DNA of 64,000 nt, taken from NCBI RefSeq assembly GCF_016056275.1, contig NZ_JAECZA010000005.1:11628-75627 (forward strand), given 5' to 3'. Below, piece by piece: positions 1 to 9,959 of this stretch (the stretch's first letter is position 1; each line of letters begins with the position of its first letter). This stretch comes from Dendronalium phyllosphericum CENA369. GTDB taxonomy: Bacteria; Cyanobacteriota; Cyanobacteriia; Cyanobacteriales; Nostocaceae. The notes beneath the pieces are model-generated. The model did no database searches and had not been told where the DNA came from. It saw only the letters and a program-made list of their open reading frames with translations. A program made the translations under genes and the position numbers.

Positions 1-91
1 TGGGGGAGAAGAACCAGATAATAATGTTACAGACAAAAATTGGATAGTTTATTTCTTGGAGTTCCCTAATCCCCGATCCCCAGTCCCTACA

Positions 92-2803
92 TCACAACCA
101 ATTACCAACTAACACATAGGCAGACCAAAAGCTGGGTGCGTTGTAGTTGGGATGTCCCAGCAATTTTAATTGGGCACAACGAAGAGCTTGGGCTTTGGTG
201 ATTTCTTTGCCCCGAAGTTGTCGGTAGAATTCACCAACAAATAAGGCTGTGGGTTCATCCTCAATTTGCCATAGAGACGCTAAGGTGCTGCCTGCCCCTG
301 CTCGTACTGCTGCTCCTGCAAGACCAAGGGTTGCACGGTTATCTCCAACAGCTGTCTGACAAGCACTTAAAAATAACAGTTCTAATGCTCCCGAACGGCT
401 TTCATCTCGATTGCGGAGAAGAATGTTGAAATCCTTGACTTTGATCGGGCCGCTGGCAGCCAAAATAAAGGTGTTTTCAGCATTAGAACTAAACTGACCG
501 TGAGTTGCTAAATGCACTATATTGAATGGAACTGTACTGACTTTGTTTTCTAGTGCCTTACGGGTGAAATCTTTATCTAGCAGACTAGTTGTGGATATTC
601 CAGCGCTAGCGATGAGGTTGATTTCAGACTTGATGGCAGGTAATGACCCAAAGTTAGAATATCCTGGTGGGGGCTGAGTTAGCCCAGCAGTTAATGCTCT
701 AAGTTGTTTTCTCCTCAATCGTTTGGGATTTTGGAGTTGCAGACCAACGCTCAGAGCGATCGCATATTTTTGCACTAAGTATTTCTCGCCATCATAGAGC
801 GCTGCCATTGGTAAATTACGTAACGCTCCATCCAGCACAAATACTAAGGTATCTACTTTACTCTTGGCTAATTGTTTTTCAATCGGTTTAATCAGCCAGT
901 TGTAAACTTGCCGCGACTGATTTTTGAGGACGTTAATAGCAGCAGGATTGACAAGGGTTTCTTGCAGTTGGGCGATCGCTTCTTCTACTTCTGTTGGGGA
1001 AATTTTGGTACTGTAATGCTGTAGTTGTTGTCTGGGAATTTTAACAATTACCTGGAGTTCTTCGGGCAGAATAATTGGGTAAAGGATGGCGGCAGTCGGA
1101 TTTTCTTGGTCTACGACTCGATCGAGTGTTACACTTTCGCCTTGCAAGCAAGCTTCTTGGAAGAAGTTATCTAATTCTGCCAACTGCAATGCTTCAATTC
1201 GCTGACGGGCTTTATCTAAAATTCGATCTTGGTTTGCGTATGGAGATTGCATCAGTAACTCTACGGACTCTCGATATACTGGTTCAACACTATCTCGAAA
1301 GTTAAATTGCACATCTTGATTAACTGCTACTAAGTCATTGCGGAGAGATTTTAGACTTTCTACCGCAGTATCATAAGCTGCGATCGCTCCTTTAATATCA
1401 TTTTGTCTTCGCAGCAATCTACCTAACTGCCACTCTAACCGATAGGCAATATCTTGGGCGTTACTTGTCTGAGCTAAAACTAATCCTTGCTCAGTGAGAC
1501 TTTGGGCTTTTGATAATTGTTGAGTCTTCTCGTACAAATTACCCAAACTCAAAAGCGCATAAGCTTCTGCTCGTTTATCGCCTAAACTGCGGGATTGCTG
1601 GACGCTAGTTTCTAAAAGTTGAGCAATTTTTTCGGGGCTGGGGACTGGGGACTGGGAATTGAGAAGACTTTCTTTCTCAATCGCAGATCCCCGATCCCCG
1701 ATCCCCGATTCCCGATCGCCAATACTTAATTTCATTAAGCTTTGGGCAAAGTTAATCTGAGCATAGATAGCAGCACGACTGGGAGGAAGTTGTTGGAGTT
1801 GGGATTGAATTAATGGCAATAATTGTGTTGCCAATGGTCGATCTGGGATCAGCAGGCTGAGAAGATTGAGCTGTGCCTGAACTTTTACTAAGGGTGAGGT
1901 AGATATTTGAATTGTTTGTTGATAGTAGGTAATCGCGTTTTCTTTTTCCTGCTTGATGCGGGCGTAGTTTCCCAAACTGAAAAGACTTGCTGCAATATTG
2001 GCATGAGATTGCAGGTTTTGAGCGATCGCCAAACTTCTATTTAAAGCATTGTGACACTCTTCTAGATTCCCTGCTACCAACTGGGCATCACCAAGCGATC
2101 GCAACGCCACTGCTTTTTCTATTGAGTCCGGTTGAGATTGTAATTGCCGATCTACTTCTTTAAGAATTTTGACGGCACGAGTGTAAAATCCTTGAGTTCG
2201 CCATGCTTGTGCTTGATTGATTTGCGATCGCACTTCCCCATTAAAATTTTTTGCTTGCTTGTAAATTTCTGCTGTTTGCTGCCAAGTTGTTAAAGCTTCT
2301 TCTGCTTGTCCCATTGCTAGTTGCAAACGACCTTGAATATCTAATGATTGAGCTAATACTTGCAAATTTTGATTTTTATTACTTGTTTTTAGCAGATTCA
2401 AGCTATCTGTAATTGCCTGCTTTGCTTCATTCCATGCACCTAGTTGTTGATAAGCCAAAGATAAATTACTCAAAGTGATAGCCAATCTCAGGTTATCTTC
2501 TTGTTGCTGATATTTCTCTGCTGCCTGCTGCAATACTTGTACTGCTTCGGCAAAACGTCCGACATCATATAACATTTTGCCTTGTTCTAAAGGCGAAACA
2601 GAGACATTATTAGTAATAGTTGTATTTGCTAGTTGAGATGACAAGTTAATTGCATCAGGAACTTTTGCCAGCACTGGTGAGCCGACGATGCACAGCAAAG
2701 CTATCAGAAAATACAAAGGCAAATGTAATAAAGTCAAAACTTTCGCTTTTGGCCTTCTGTTTTTTAGAAAATTTTGGTAATAAATCTTAGTTATTTTAGT
2801 CAT
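92..2803 (-). CDS. TPR-repeat CHAT-domain protein (caspase-like protease fold)
   Basis: 903 aa ORF; N-terminal TPR-like repeats; C-terminal CHAT hallmarks HLATHG (His) and FLSACQTAVGD (Cys). Confidence 0.9.
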   Translation of the reverse strand: MTKITKIYYQNFLKNRRPKAKVLTLLHLPLYFLIALLCIVGSPVLAKVPDAINLSSQLANTTITNNVSVSPLEQGKMLYDVGRFAEAVQVLQQAAEKYQQQEDNLRLAITLSNLSLAYQQLGAWNEAKQAITDSLNLLKTSNKNQNLQVLAQSLDIQGRLQLAMGQAEEALTTWQQTAEIYKQAKNFNGEVRSQINQAQAWRTQGFYTRAVKILKEVDRQLQSQPDSIEKAVALRSLGDAQLVAGNLEECHNALNRSLAIAQNLQSHANIAASLFSLGNYARIKQEKENAITYYQQTIQISTSPLVKVQAQLNLLSLLIPDRPLATQLLPLIQSQLQQLPPSRAAIYAQINFAQSLMKLSIGDRESGIGDRGSAIEKESLLNSQSPVPSPEKIAQLLETSVQQSRSLGDKRAEAYALLSLGNLYEKTQQLSKAQSLTEQGLVLAQTSNAQDIAYRLEWQLGRLLRRQNDIKGAIAAYDTAVESLKSLRNDLVAVNQDVQFNFRDSVEPVYRESVELLMQSPYANQDRILDKARQRIEALQLAELDNFFQEACLQGESVTLDRVVDQENPTAAILYPIILPEELQVIVKIPRQQLQHYSTKISPTEVEEAIAQLQETLVNPAAINVLKNQSRQVYNWLIKPIEKQLAKSKVDTLVFVLDGALRNLPMAALYDGEKYLVQKYAIALSVGLQLQNPKRLRRKQLRALTAGLTQPPPGYSNFGSLPAIKSEINLIASAGISTTSLLDKDFTRKALENKVSTVPFNIVHLATHGQFSSNAENTFILAASGPIKVKDFNILLRNRDESRSGALELLFLSACQTAVGDNRATLGLAGAAVRAGAGSTLASLWQIEDEPTALFVGEFYRQLRGKEITKAQALRCAQLKLLGHPNYNAPSFWSAYVLVGNWL

Positions 2804-2954
2804 GAATATGGCAAAAGGCAGGGAGCAAGGGAGCAGGGGGAGTCAGAGAGAAATAACTACTGACTCTTGCCTATTACCTATTGCCTTCTAACTCTTGTAC
2901 AGACAAGGATTAATTGCGTCTCTACGACAACTGACAACTGACTTCTTTTCATCT

Positions 2955-3605
2955 TCATAACAAGCCCTCCAATTCAGCAAATTTTCGCAAGCGTGGCAGG
3001 CACTGACGCTGATAAAAACTGCTTAAAGTCGGAATTGGCAGTCCAAATGTCTCAGATAATTCTTTCCAGCTAACTTCTGGGGGTAGGCGTTTGAGAATTA
3101 ACACCTGACAATTCACTTCCGGATGCCCTTTAATGTGAGTATTACGTAGTTCTCCATTCGCATCTGTCTTCACCCATATCTCTAAGTTTTCTAGAATTGG
3201 GGGTGCTTGGGGAGTAGCTGGTAAATTGTCTATAGGGTCGCTGATTTCACTATTTCTACCCGACCCTGACTGCCAAACTTTGTGAGGAACTGTTACGGCT
3301 TGTTCCCGGTACTGGTTCAGATAAAAGTCTTGTAATCTGCGTTTTAAGTAAGCATTCAACCAAGTGATAACACTGCCATGAGTGGGATCGTAGATTTGAC
3401 CTGTCAAGCCTTCACAAACATTGCGACAGAAATACAACCAAGTTTGTTGTAGGGCATCTTGATAGTAGGGAGTACTTTCCCTCCAAAGTCTCCTAGAACT
3501 CAAGCGTATGATTTGCGTGAGCAGCTTCTGACGCTGAGGGCTTCCAGGTGAGTGTCCACAGGCTTGAGCAACTAAGCAGCGTAGCTGTTCATCAAATTCA
3601 GCCAT
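2955..3605 (-). CDS. sigma-70-like / ECF-like regulatory protein
   Basis: 216 aa ORF with sigma2-like N-terminus (YYQDALQQTWLYFCRNV) and C-terminal HTH-like region (VSWKELSETFGLPIPTLSSFYQRQCLPRLRKF); adjacent to CHAT gene. Confidence 0.6.
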   Translation of the reverse strand: MAEFDEQLRCLVAQACGHSPGSPQRQKLLTQIIRLSSRRLWRESTPYYQDALQQTWLYFCRNVCEGLTGQIYDPTHGSVITWLNAYLKRRLQDFYLNQYREQAVTVPHKVWQSGSGRNSEISDPIDNLPATPQAPPILENLEIWVKTDANGELRNTHIKGHPEVNCQVLILKRLPPEVSWKELSETFGLPIPTLSSFYQRQCLPRLRKFAELEGLL

Positions 3606-3797
3606 GTCAAATTTTTAGCAAAAAAAGCAAGAATATTATAGTATTGCGTATAAATAAGCTTTAGAAAATTACCCCGTGTCGTGATAGTACCTCTTTTTTA
3701 AATTCTCCAGCCAAAAATTTATATCAACAGATAGTAGAAGCGGAGGGGAGAAGAGAGCAGGGGGAGCTAGGGAGGAAAAATATCTTTACTCTTGTAC

Positions 3798-3817
3798 AGA
3801 CGCGATTAATCGCGTCT
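3798..3817. repeat. dispersed 20-bp perfect palindrome AGACGCGATTAATCGCGTCT
   Basis: identical palindrome recurs at 35218 and 41942; variants at 14389, 14427 and 58570. Confidence 0.9.
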
Positions 3818-3909
3818 CTTTGGTCTTAAGATTTTGCTGTGTAACTCGACCTTAATCCATTCTTGGCAGAATATAAAGAATGATTAAGAAAAGTGGTGTG
3901 TAAAATAAG

Positions 3910-5160
3910 ATGATTAAGATGCTAGCTCAAAGCTTGACTGAAATTGGGGCAAAGCTACACATAGATTGGATTTTAGTAAATGCCTGCTTGCAATTTGCAA
4001 TTTGGGGATTGTTCTCTGTTTTACTCGCTGAAATATTAAGAGACAGCTACCATGCTTTGTGTCACCAAGTCAGTTGGCTGGCTAAGTGGCACAACAAGCA
4101 TCATATGGCATATCGTCGCGATTTATCAGTTGTTTCCCTCAAAGCCTATCAAGATTCTCAGCTTTACCACGACATTTTAGAGTCGAGTCTATTGCTGGCA
4201 GTTTTGACAGTAGTTGCTTTGGTTGTCCACCAACTAGGGTTATGGTTAGGAGTAGCCTATGCTTTTAGTTTCTTGTTTGGTGCATCCCTGCGCTATTTCC
4301 AAGGGACAATTGATACAGACTACAACCATCTACCCGGCCCTTTAGAAACAATTCCATCCGTTTGGTGGGTGAATCGGTCTTATCATTGGCGACATCATTT
4401 TGATGATGTCAATGCTTACTATAGTGGTGTATTTCCGTTGGTAGATAAAATACTCGGTACGGGACTGTCCCTCAAAGGTAAAACCATTGCTTTAACTGGT
4501 GCTTCGGGAACTTTAGGACAAGCATTGGCTGCCGAACTCCTCAAACATAACGCGAAGGTAGTAGCATTAACTACTAACCCAGAAAAATTAGCACCGCAGA
4601 CTGGATTAAAAGTAGTCTCCTGGGAGTTGGGTAATGAAGCTCAACTGAAGGATAGTTTAGAAAAAATCGATATTTTGATTATCAACCACGGAATTAATGT
4701 CTATGCTAGCCGTACACAGCAGGCAATTAATTCTTCTTATGAAGTCAATGCTTTTTCAGCGTTACGGTTGATGGATGTATTTTTAACAACTGTAACGGGG
4801 CCACAAGCTAAGGCAACTAAGGAAATTTGGGTCAATACTTCTGAGGCTGAGGTTTCCCCCGCTCTCAGTCCGCTATATGAACTCAGCAAAAGGGCTTTGG
4901 GAAATATTATCACCCTCAAACGGTTGGATGGGGATTGTGTAATTCGCAAGTTAATTCTCGGGCCGTTTAAGAGCCAACTCAATCCTTACGGAGTTATGTC
5001 AGCACAGCAAGTAGCTCGTGGCATTCTATTTTTAGCGCAACGAGACTACCGCAATATTATTGTGACGATAAATCCTCTCACCTATGTGCTTTTTCCCTTG
5101 AAGGAAGCTAGTACTTGGCTGTATTATCGAATTTTCAGTAAAGCTACAACGAGTCAGTAA
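3910..5160 (+). CDS. fused fatty acid hydroxylase (sterol desaturase-like) and short-chain dehydrogenase
   Basis: His clusters SYHALCH, HNKHH, HWRHH, then a Rossmann SDR motif TGASGTLGQALAAEL. Confidence 0.8.
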   Translation: MIKMLAQSLTEIGAKLHIDWILVNACLQFAIWGLFSVLLAEILRDSYHALCHQVSWLAKWHNKHHMAYRRDLSVVSLKAYQDSQLYHDILESSLLLAVLTVVALVVHQLGLWLGVAYAFSFLFGASLRYFQGTIDTDYNHLPGPLETIPSVWWVNRSYHWRHHFDDVNAYYSGVFPLVDKILGTGLSLKGKTIALTGASGTLGQALAAELLKHNAKVVALTTNPEKLAPQTGLKVVSWELGNEAQLKDSLEKIDILIINHGINVYASRTQQAINSSYEVNAFSALRLMDVFLTTVTGPQAKATKEIWVNTSEAEVSPALSPLYELSKRALGNIITLKRLDGDCVIRKLILGPFKSQLNPYGVMSAQQVARGILFLAQRDYRNIIVTINPLTYVLFPLKEASTWLYYRIFSKATTSQ

Positions 5161-5567
5161 TTTTACAGGTTAAGAGTCTTTCATCAAGAAGATGGCTGAA
5201 AAGCGATCGCGCTGTATCCTTTACTCAGCGCATGACAATATTTTTCATCTTGATGGCTCTTAACCTCATAGATAATATGCACCACTAATTTACTCAACTA
5301 TTGAAGTCTTCAAGCTTACCTTGACAGGATTACCAACCCGGCATACATTAAGAAATATGTAGTAAGTTAAACTTATAATTCCGATAAGCAGTCTCATAGC
5401 ATTCATCAAGATTATTACGCAAACAACCAGTTATCAGTTGCTATTGATACATAAGTTGCAAAAAACTTTTTTGTAGTATAAGTGTTACAATAATTTGTCA
5501 GAGCTTGACAACTGAGTAGCAAAGATACTAATTATTGAATAACGAGCGTTCGATATAAATCCAAATC

Positions 5568-6179
5568 ATGCCTAAAATTGTCGACCGCGACCAATACCGT
5601 AAAGAATTGCTCGCCAATTGCTTTGATTTATTTGCCCAAAAAGGCTATGGTTCCATCACCATGCGCCAAATTGCTCAAGGATTAAATGTTTCTACGGGTA
5701 CGCTGTATCACTATTTTCCTAGTAAACAAGCTTTATTTGAACAATTGGTGGAGGAGATCAATCAGCAAGAAATACTCACAGCAATGGCTGAGTTAGAAGG
5801 AAGGGAAACACTCCAAGAAACGATGGAAGCATTGGGAAAATATCTTGCTAAAAACGAAGATTATTACATTAAATTGCATTACATTTTAGTTGATTTTTGT
5901 CAACATCAAGACTCTAAAGAGATGTGGGGTAGTGGAATTTTTCAGCGAGTTGATGAGCGTTGTCAGCAAGCTGTGAGGGATGTTTTGGGCATTGAAGATT
6001 CAGATTTGATATCTTTTGTATTGCTTTTAATCGACGGCTTAATTCTCGAAAGGCTGTTGGGAAATGAAAGGATTTCTTTTATCGAACAGTGTAATCTCTT
6101 AGGTAAAATGCTGACAGCATATTTGCAGCAATATCCATCTAATGAGAGTTCTAAAACTAAATCATATTCAGCTAATTAG
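5568..6179 (+). CDS. TetR/AcrR family transcriptional regulator
   Basis: N-terminal HTH: FAQKGYGSITMRQIAQGLNVSTGTLYHYFPSKQALFEQLV. Confidence 0.92.
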   Translation: MPKIVDRDQYRKELLANCFDLFAQKGYGSITMRQIAQGLNVSTGTLYHYFPSKQALFEQLVEEINQQEILTAMAELEGRETLQETMEALGKYLAKNEDYYIKLHYILVDFCQHQDSKEMWGSGIFQRVDERCQQAVRDVLGIEDSDLISFVLLLIDGLILERLLGNERISFIEQCNLLGKMLTAYLQQYPSNESSKTKSYSAN

Positions 6180-6235
6180 TTACTAAATGGCATTGATTTT
6201 CTCAGAAAAATTACCATTATATAAAGGATAAAAAA

Positions 6236-7525
6236 ATGGGTGAAAGACTGCTATTAAAACCTGTAAATAAAGGATTAATTGCATTAGTAATTGCGGCTAC
6301 TGCGATTACAGGTGGAATTGTTATTTATGGAATTTCACAGTTTGGGCAAATTGGTGAAAAAGCTTCATCTGAACCAGTAGAAACCACACCAGTCACGCCA
6401 AAAGTGACAGCCTTAGGCAGACTAGAACCAGAAGCAGAGGTAATTAGCTTATCTGCGCCATTGGTTTTGGATGGCGATCGCGTTGCTAAAATCCTAGTCA
6501 AAGAGGGGGATACTGTCAAAGCCGGACAGGTAGTAGCAATTTTAGACTCACGAGCTCGTTTGCAAACTGCGGTGCTGCAAGCCGAAAAACAAGTTAGAGT
6601 CACTCAAGCAAAACTCGCGCAAGTGAAAGCTGGTGCTAAAGCTGGAGATATTCAAGCGCAGCAGGCCAGCGTTGAACGCTTCCAGGCCCAGTCACAAGGA
6701 GACAAAACAGCTCAACAAGAAACCATTGCTCGATTAGAAGCACAGTGGCAAGGAGACAGAACAGCTCAACAAGCAACAATCAAAAAGCTGGAAGCAGAAC
6801 TCAAAAATGCTCAAGCCGAATATCAACGCTATCAACAGCTATATTCCCAAGGAGCAATTTCTAACTCTTCATTTGATAGCAAGCGCTTAAGTCTTGACAC
6901 TGCACAACAGCAACTCGACGAAGCTAAAGCAATTCTCAACCGAATTAATTCTACTGCTCAAAGACAACTAGCCGAAGCTAAAGTAGCGCTCAACCGCATT
7001 AACGCTACTGGTAATAAGCAAGTCAGCGAAGCCAAAGCCACACTTACTAGTATTGCCGAAATCAGACCAGTAGATGTGCAAGCGGCACAAAGTGAAGTGG
7101 AAAATGCGATCGCTTCCCTAAAACGCGCCGAAACTGACTTAGAAGCAGTTTACATCAAAGCCCCAATGGCAGGTCAGATTCTCAAAATTCATACAAGAGT
7201 TGGAGAAAAGATTAGTAGTAGCGGGATTGCAGACTTAGCCCAAACCGAGGAGATGATGGTAGTAGCGGAAGTTTATCAAACTGATGTCGGTAAAGTCAAA
7301 CTCGGACAGCAGACTGTGATTACTAGTCAGGCATTTCCTGGCGAACTGCGAGGAAGTGTTTTCCATATTGGCTTACAAGTGAATCGGCAAAACGTTTTTA
7401 GCAACCAGCCAGGCGAAAACCTCGATAGTCGAGTCGTTGAAGTGAAAATTCGCTTAAATCCTGAAGATAGTCAACGAGTTGCAGGTTTCACCAATTTGCA
7501 AGTACAGACAGCGATTGAATTGTAA
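6236..7525 (+). CDS. HlyD-family membrane fusion protein, DevB-like
   Basis: biotinyl-lipoyl-like half motifs, long coiled coil, followed by DevC-like and DevA-like genes. Confidence 0.88.
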   Translation: MGERLLLKPVNKGLIALVIAATAITGGIVIYGISQFGQIGEKASSEPVETTPVTPKVTALGRLEPEAEVISLSAPLVLDGDRVAKILVKEGDTVKAGQVVAILDSRARLQTAVLQAEKQVRVTQAKLAQVKAGAKAGDIQAQQASVERFQAQSQGDKTAQQETIARLEAQWQGDRTAQQATIKKLEAELKNAQAEYQRYQQLYSQGAISNSSFDSKRLSLDTAQQQLDEAKAILNRINSTAQRQLAEAKVALNRINATGNKQVSEAKATLTSIAEIRPVDVQAAQSEVENAIASLKRAETDLEAVYIKAPMAGQILKIHTRVGEKISSSGIADLAQTEEMMVVAEVYQTDVGKVKLGQQTVITSQAFPGELRGSVFHIGLQVNRQNVFSNQPGENLDSRVVEVKIRLNPEDSQRVAGFTNLQVQTAIEL

Positions 7526-7620
7526 ACACTGGGAGAGGACGCAAGGACGCGGAGAATCATTGCTGACTCTTGCCTCTCGCCTTTTGACGACTGACAACTG
7601 ACTATTGACTAACATCCAAT

Positions 7621-8781
7621 ATGAAACTATTTCGCAAAACACCGCTAGCATGGCGGCAGTTAATGAAAGAAAAAACGCGTCTGGCAGTTGCAGTTGCAGG
7701 TATTACCTTTGCAGACATGCTGATGTTCATTCAGTTAGGGTTTGAAAGCGCGCTGTTTGATGCAGCGGTGAAACCTCATCGTAATTTAGAAGCTGATTTA
7801 GTTTTGATTAGTCCTCAATTTCAAACTCTATTTTCAGTCAAAAGCTTTTCTAGAGAACGGCTTTACCAAGCATTAGCCTATGACGGCGTTCAGTCAGTGA
7901 ATTCTGTTTACATTGGCACTGGACAATGGCGAAACCCCGAAACGCGGTTAGAGCGTGCTATTTTGGTTTGGGGTATCGATCCGGCAAAACCGACATTCAA
8001 ATCGCCTGAAACCAAACAAAATCAGCATCAACTCAAACAGTTGTATCAAGTTATGTTTGACCAGGCGGGTCGTCCGGAATATGGGACAGTTGCCGACATT
8101 TTCAATAAAACAGGCAACTTTGAGACGGAACTGAATAGCATTGGCATTAAAGTTAAGGGCTTGTTTACTGATGGTGCTTCCTTTGCTGCCGATGGTAATG
8201 TGATTACCAGTGACTCTACTTTTTTACAACTATTCCCAGAGCGTCAATCCGATCGCATCGAAGTTGGGTTAATAACTCTCAAACCAAATGCCGATCCCGA
8301 AAAAGTGCGATCGCAACTGAGTGCCGGATTGCCTAAAGATGTCAGAGTCTTGACTCCAGAAGGATTTGCCGCAGTCGAGAGACATTACTGGGAAACTGGT
8401 ACTGGTATTGGTTTCATTTTTGGTTTGGGTACAGCAGTCGGGTTTATTGTCGGCATTGTGATTGTTTACCAGATCCTTTACTCCGATGTCTCCGACCACT
8501 TACCAGAATACGCCACGCTCAAAGCGATGGGCTACACCGATCGCTATCTTTTAGGAGTCCTGCTTCAAGAAGCATTATTCTTAGCTGTCTTAGGTTTTCT
8601 GCCTGGATTCATCCTTTCCTTTGGGTTGTATCAGGTTACTTATGCTGCCACAATGCTGCCGATTTTTATGAAGGTAGATCGGGCAATTCGTGTTTGGATT
8701 TTAACTGTGATTATGTGTAGTTTTTCCGGGGCGATCGCCATGCGAAAACTCCGGGCTGCCGACCCCGCCGATGTTTTTTAG
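7621..8781 (+). CDS. ABC transporter permease, DevC-like (FtsX/MacB type)
   Basis: 386 aa, C-terminal TM helices, conserved DevC-like N-terminus KTPLAWRQLMKEKTRLAVAVAGITFADMLMF. Confidence 0.88.
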   Translation: MKLFRKTPLAWRQLMKEKTRLAVAVAGITFADMLMFIQLGFESALFDAAVKPHRNLEADLVLISPQFQTLFSVKSFSRERLYQALAYDGVQSVNSVYIGTGQWRNPETRLERAILVWGIDPAKPTFKSPETKQNQHQLKQLYQVMFDQAGRPEYGTVADIFNKTGNFETELNSIGIKVKGLFTDGASFAADGNVITSDSTFLQLFPERQSDRIEVGLITLKPNADPEKVRSQLSAGLPKDVRVLTPEGFAAVERHYWETGTGIGFIFGLGTAVGFIVGIVIVYQILYSDVSDHLPEYATLKAMGYTDRYLLGVLLQEALFLAVLGFLPGFILSFGLYQVTYAATMLPIFMKVDRAIRVWILTVIMCSFSGAIAMRKLRAADPADVF

Positions 8782-8943
8782 TTGTCAGTTGTCAGTTGTC
8801 AGTTGTTAGGAGGCAGCTTTGCTGGAGTAAGTCAAAAGGTAAAAGTAAAAAGTAAAAACAAAATAATTAAGAATTGAATCTCAAAATTTCATCAGTTCTC
8901 TTTTACCTTTTACCTTTTGACTTTTGACTTTATCTTGTCTCCC

Positions 8944-8984
8944 TCATCTTCCTCATCCCCCTCATCCCCCTCATCCCCCTCATC
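8944..8984. repeat. tandem CCCCCTCAT-type 9-mer array directly upstream of the DevA start
   Basis: cctcatccccctcatccccctcatccccctcat; explains the artefactual HPPHPPHPPH N-terminus of the longer ORF. Confidence 0.85.
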
Positions 8985-8992
8985 TGTGCTAT

Positions 8993-9745
8993 ATGTTGCA
9001 AGAATCCGCACCAACAGCTTCTAGTTCAACAATCTCTGCTGTCGAACCAGTAATTTCTATCCATTATCTCAATCACTACTTTGGTAGTGGTACGCTTCGC
9101 AAGCAAGTTTTATTCAATATTAATTTAGAGATTAACGCTGGTGACATTGTAATTATGACTGGCCCTTCTGGCTCAGGAAAAACTACTTTGTTGACTCTCA
9201 TGGGTGGCTTACGTTCTGCTCAAGAAGGTAGTTTAAAAATCTTAGGACAAGAAATTTGTGGAGCCAGCAAGCAGCAATTAACCAAGCTTCGCCGCCAAAT
9301 TGGCTATATTTTCCAGGCGCATAACTTAATGACTTTTCTCACAGCCAAAGAAAATGTGCGAATGTCTTTAGAATTGCATGAAGAATTTCTCAATCAAAAT
9401 ATTGATGCGAAAGCGTTGTCGATGTTAGAAACTGTCGGTTTAGCAGATCGTGTTAATTACTATCCAGAAAATCTATCAGGAGGACAAAAACAACGGGTTG
9501 CGATCGCTCGTGCCTTAGTCAGTCATCCTAAAATTGTCTTAGCAGATGAACCCACTGCCGCACTTGACAAAAAATCTGGACGCGATGTTGTGGAATTAAT
9601 GCAGAAGCTAGCTAAAGAGCAAGGCTGTACGATTTTGTTAGTGACTCACGACAACCGCATTTTAGACATTGCCGATCGCATTATTTATATGGAAGATGGT
9701 CAGCTCAAGAGTGATGAGGTAGATATTACTGCCAGAATGCATTAA
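8993..9745 (+). CDS. ABC transporter ATP-binding protein, DevA-like
   Basis: Walker A GPSGSGKTT, signature LSGGQKQR, Walker B IVLADEPT; start placed at ATG 8993 because the upstream extension is repeat-encoded. Confidence 0.9.
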   Translation: MLQESAPTASSSTISAVEPVISIHYLNHYFGSGTLRKQVLFNINLEINAGDIVIMTGPSGSGKTTLLTLMGGLRSAQEGSLKILGQEICGASKQQLTKLRRQIGYIFQAHNLMTFLTAKENVRMSLELHEEFLNQNIDAKALSMLETVGLADRVNYYPENLSGGQKQRVAIARALVSHPKIVLADEPTAALDKKSGRDVVELMQKLAKEQGCTILLVTHDNRILDIADRIIYMEDGQLKSDEVDITARMH

Positions 9746-9959
9746 AAGCGGTCAAAAACAGGGTGTGGCGCAACGGGTGTTGGGTGTAGTGAAGACGGCA
9801 TTGGTCGGGGCTTGGTCAGTAGTCAGGCGATACTTCTCAGATAAGGACTCTTCACCTCTGCTATTGTCTGAGAAAAGGTCAAGGATGAATTTAAAGCTTT
9901 CCCCTTTAACCGAGAAGTATTGCCTCACAACTAACAACTAACAACTAACAACTGACTAA

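Noticed and set aside
5536-5556. Possible TetR operator near aacgagcgttcgat
   Set aside because: Only a short imperfect palindrome; without conservation data it cannot be distinguished from chance.
8940-8990. Possible CRISPR array from regularly spaced CCCCCTCAT units
   Set aside because: Unit length is 9 bp with no unique spacers; it is a simple tandem repeat. No CRISPR array or cas gene was seen anywhere in the window.
8924-8992. N-terminal extension MTLSCLPHLPHPPHPPHPPHLCY of the DevA ORF
   Set aside because: Encoded by an intergenic 9-mer tandem repeat; homology-like sequence starts after ATG 8993.
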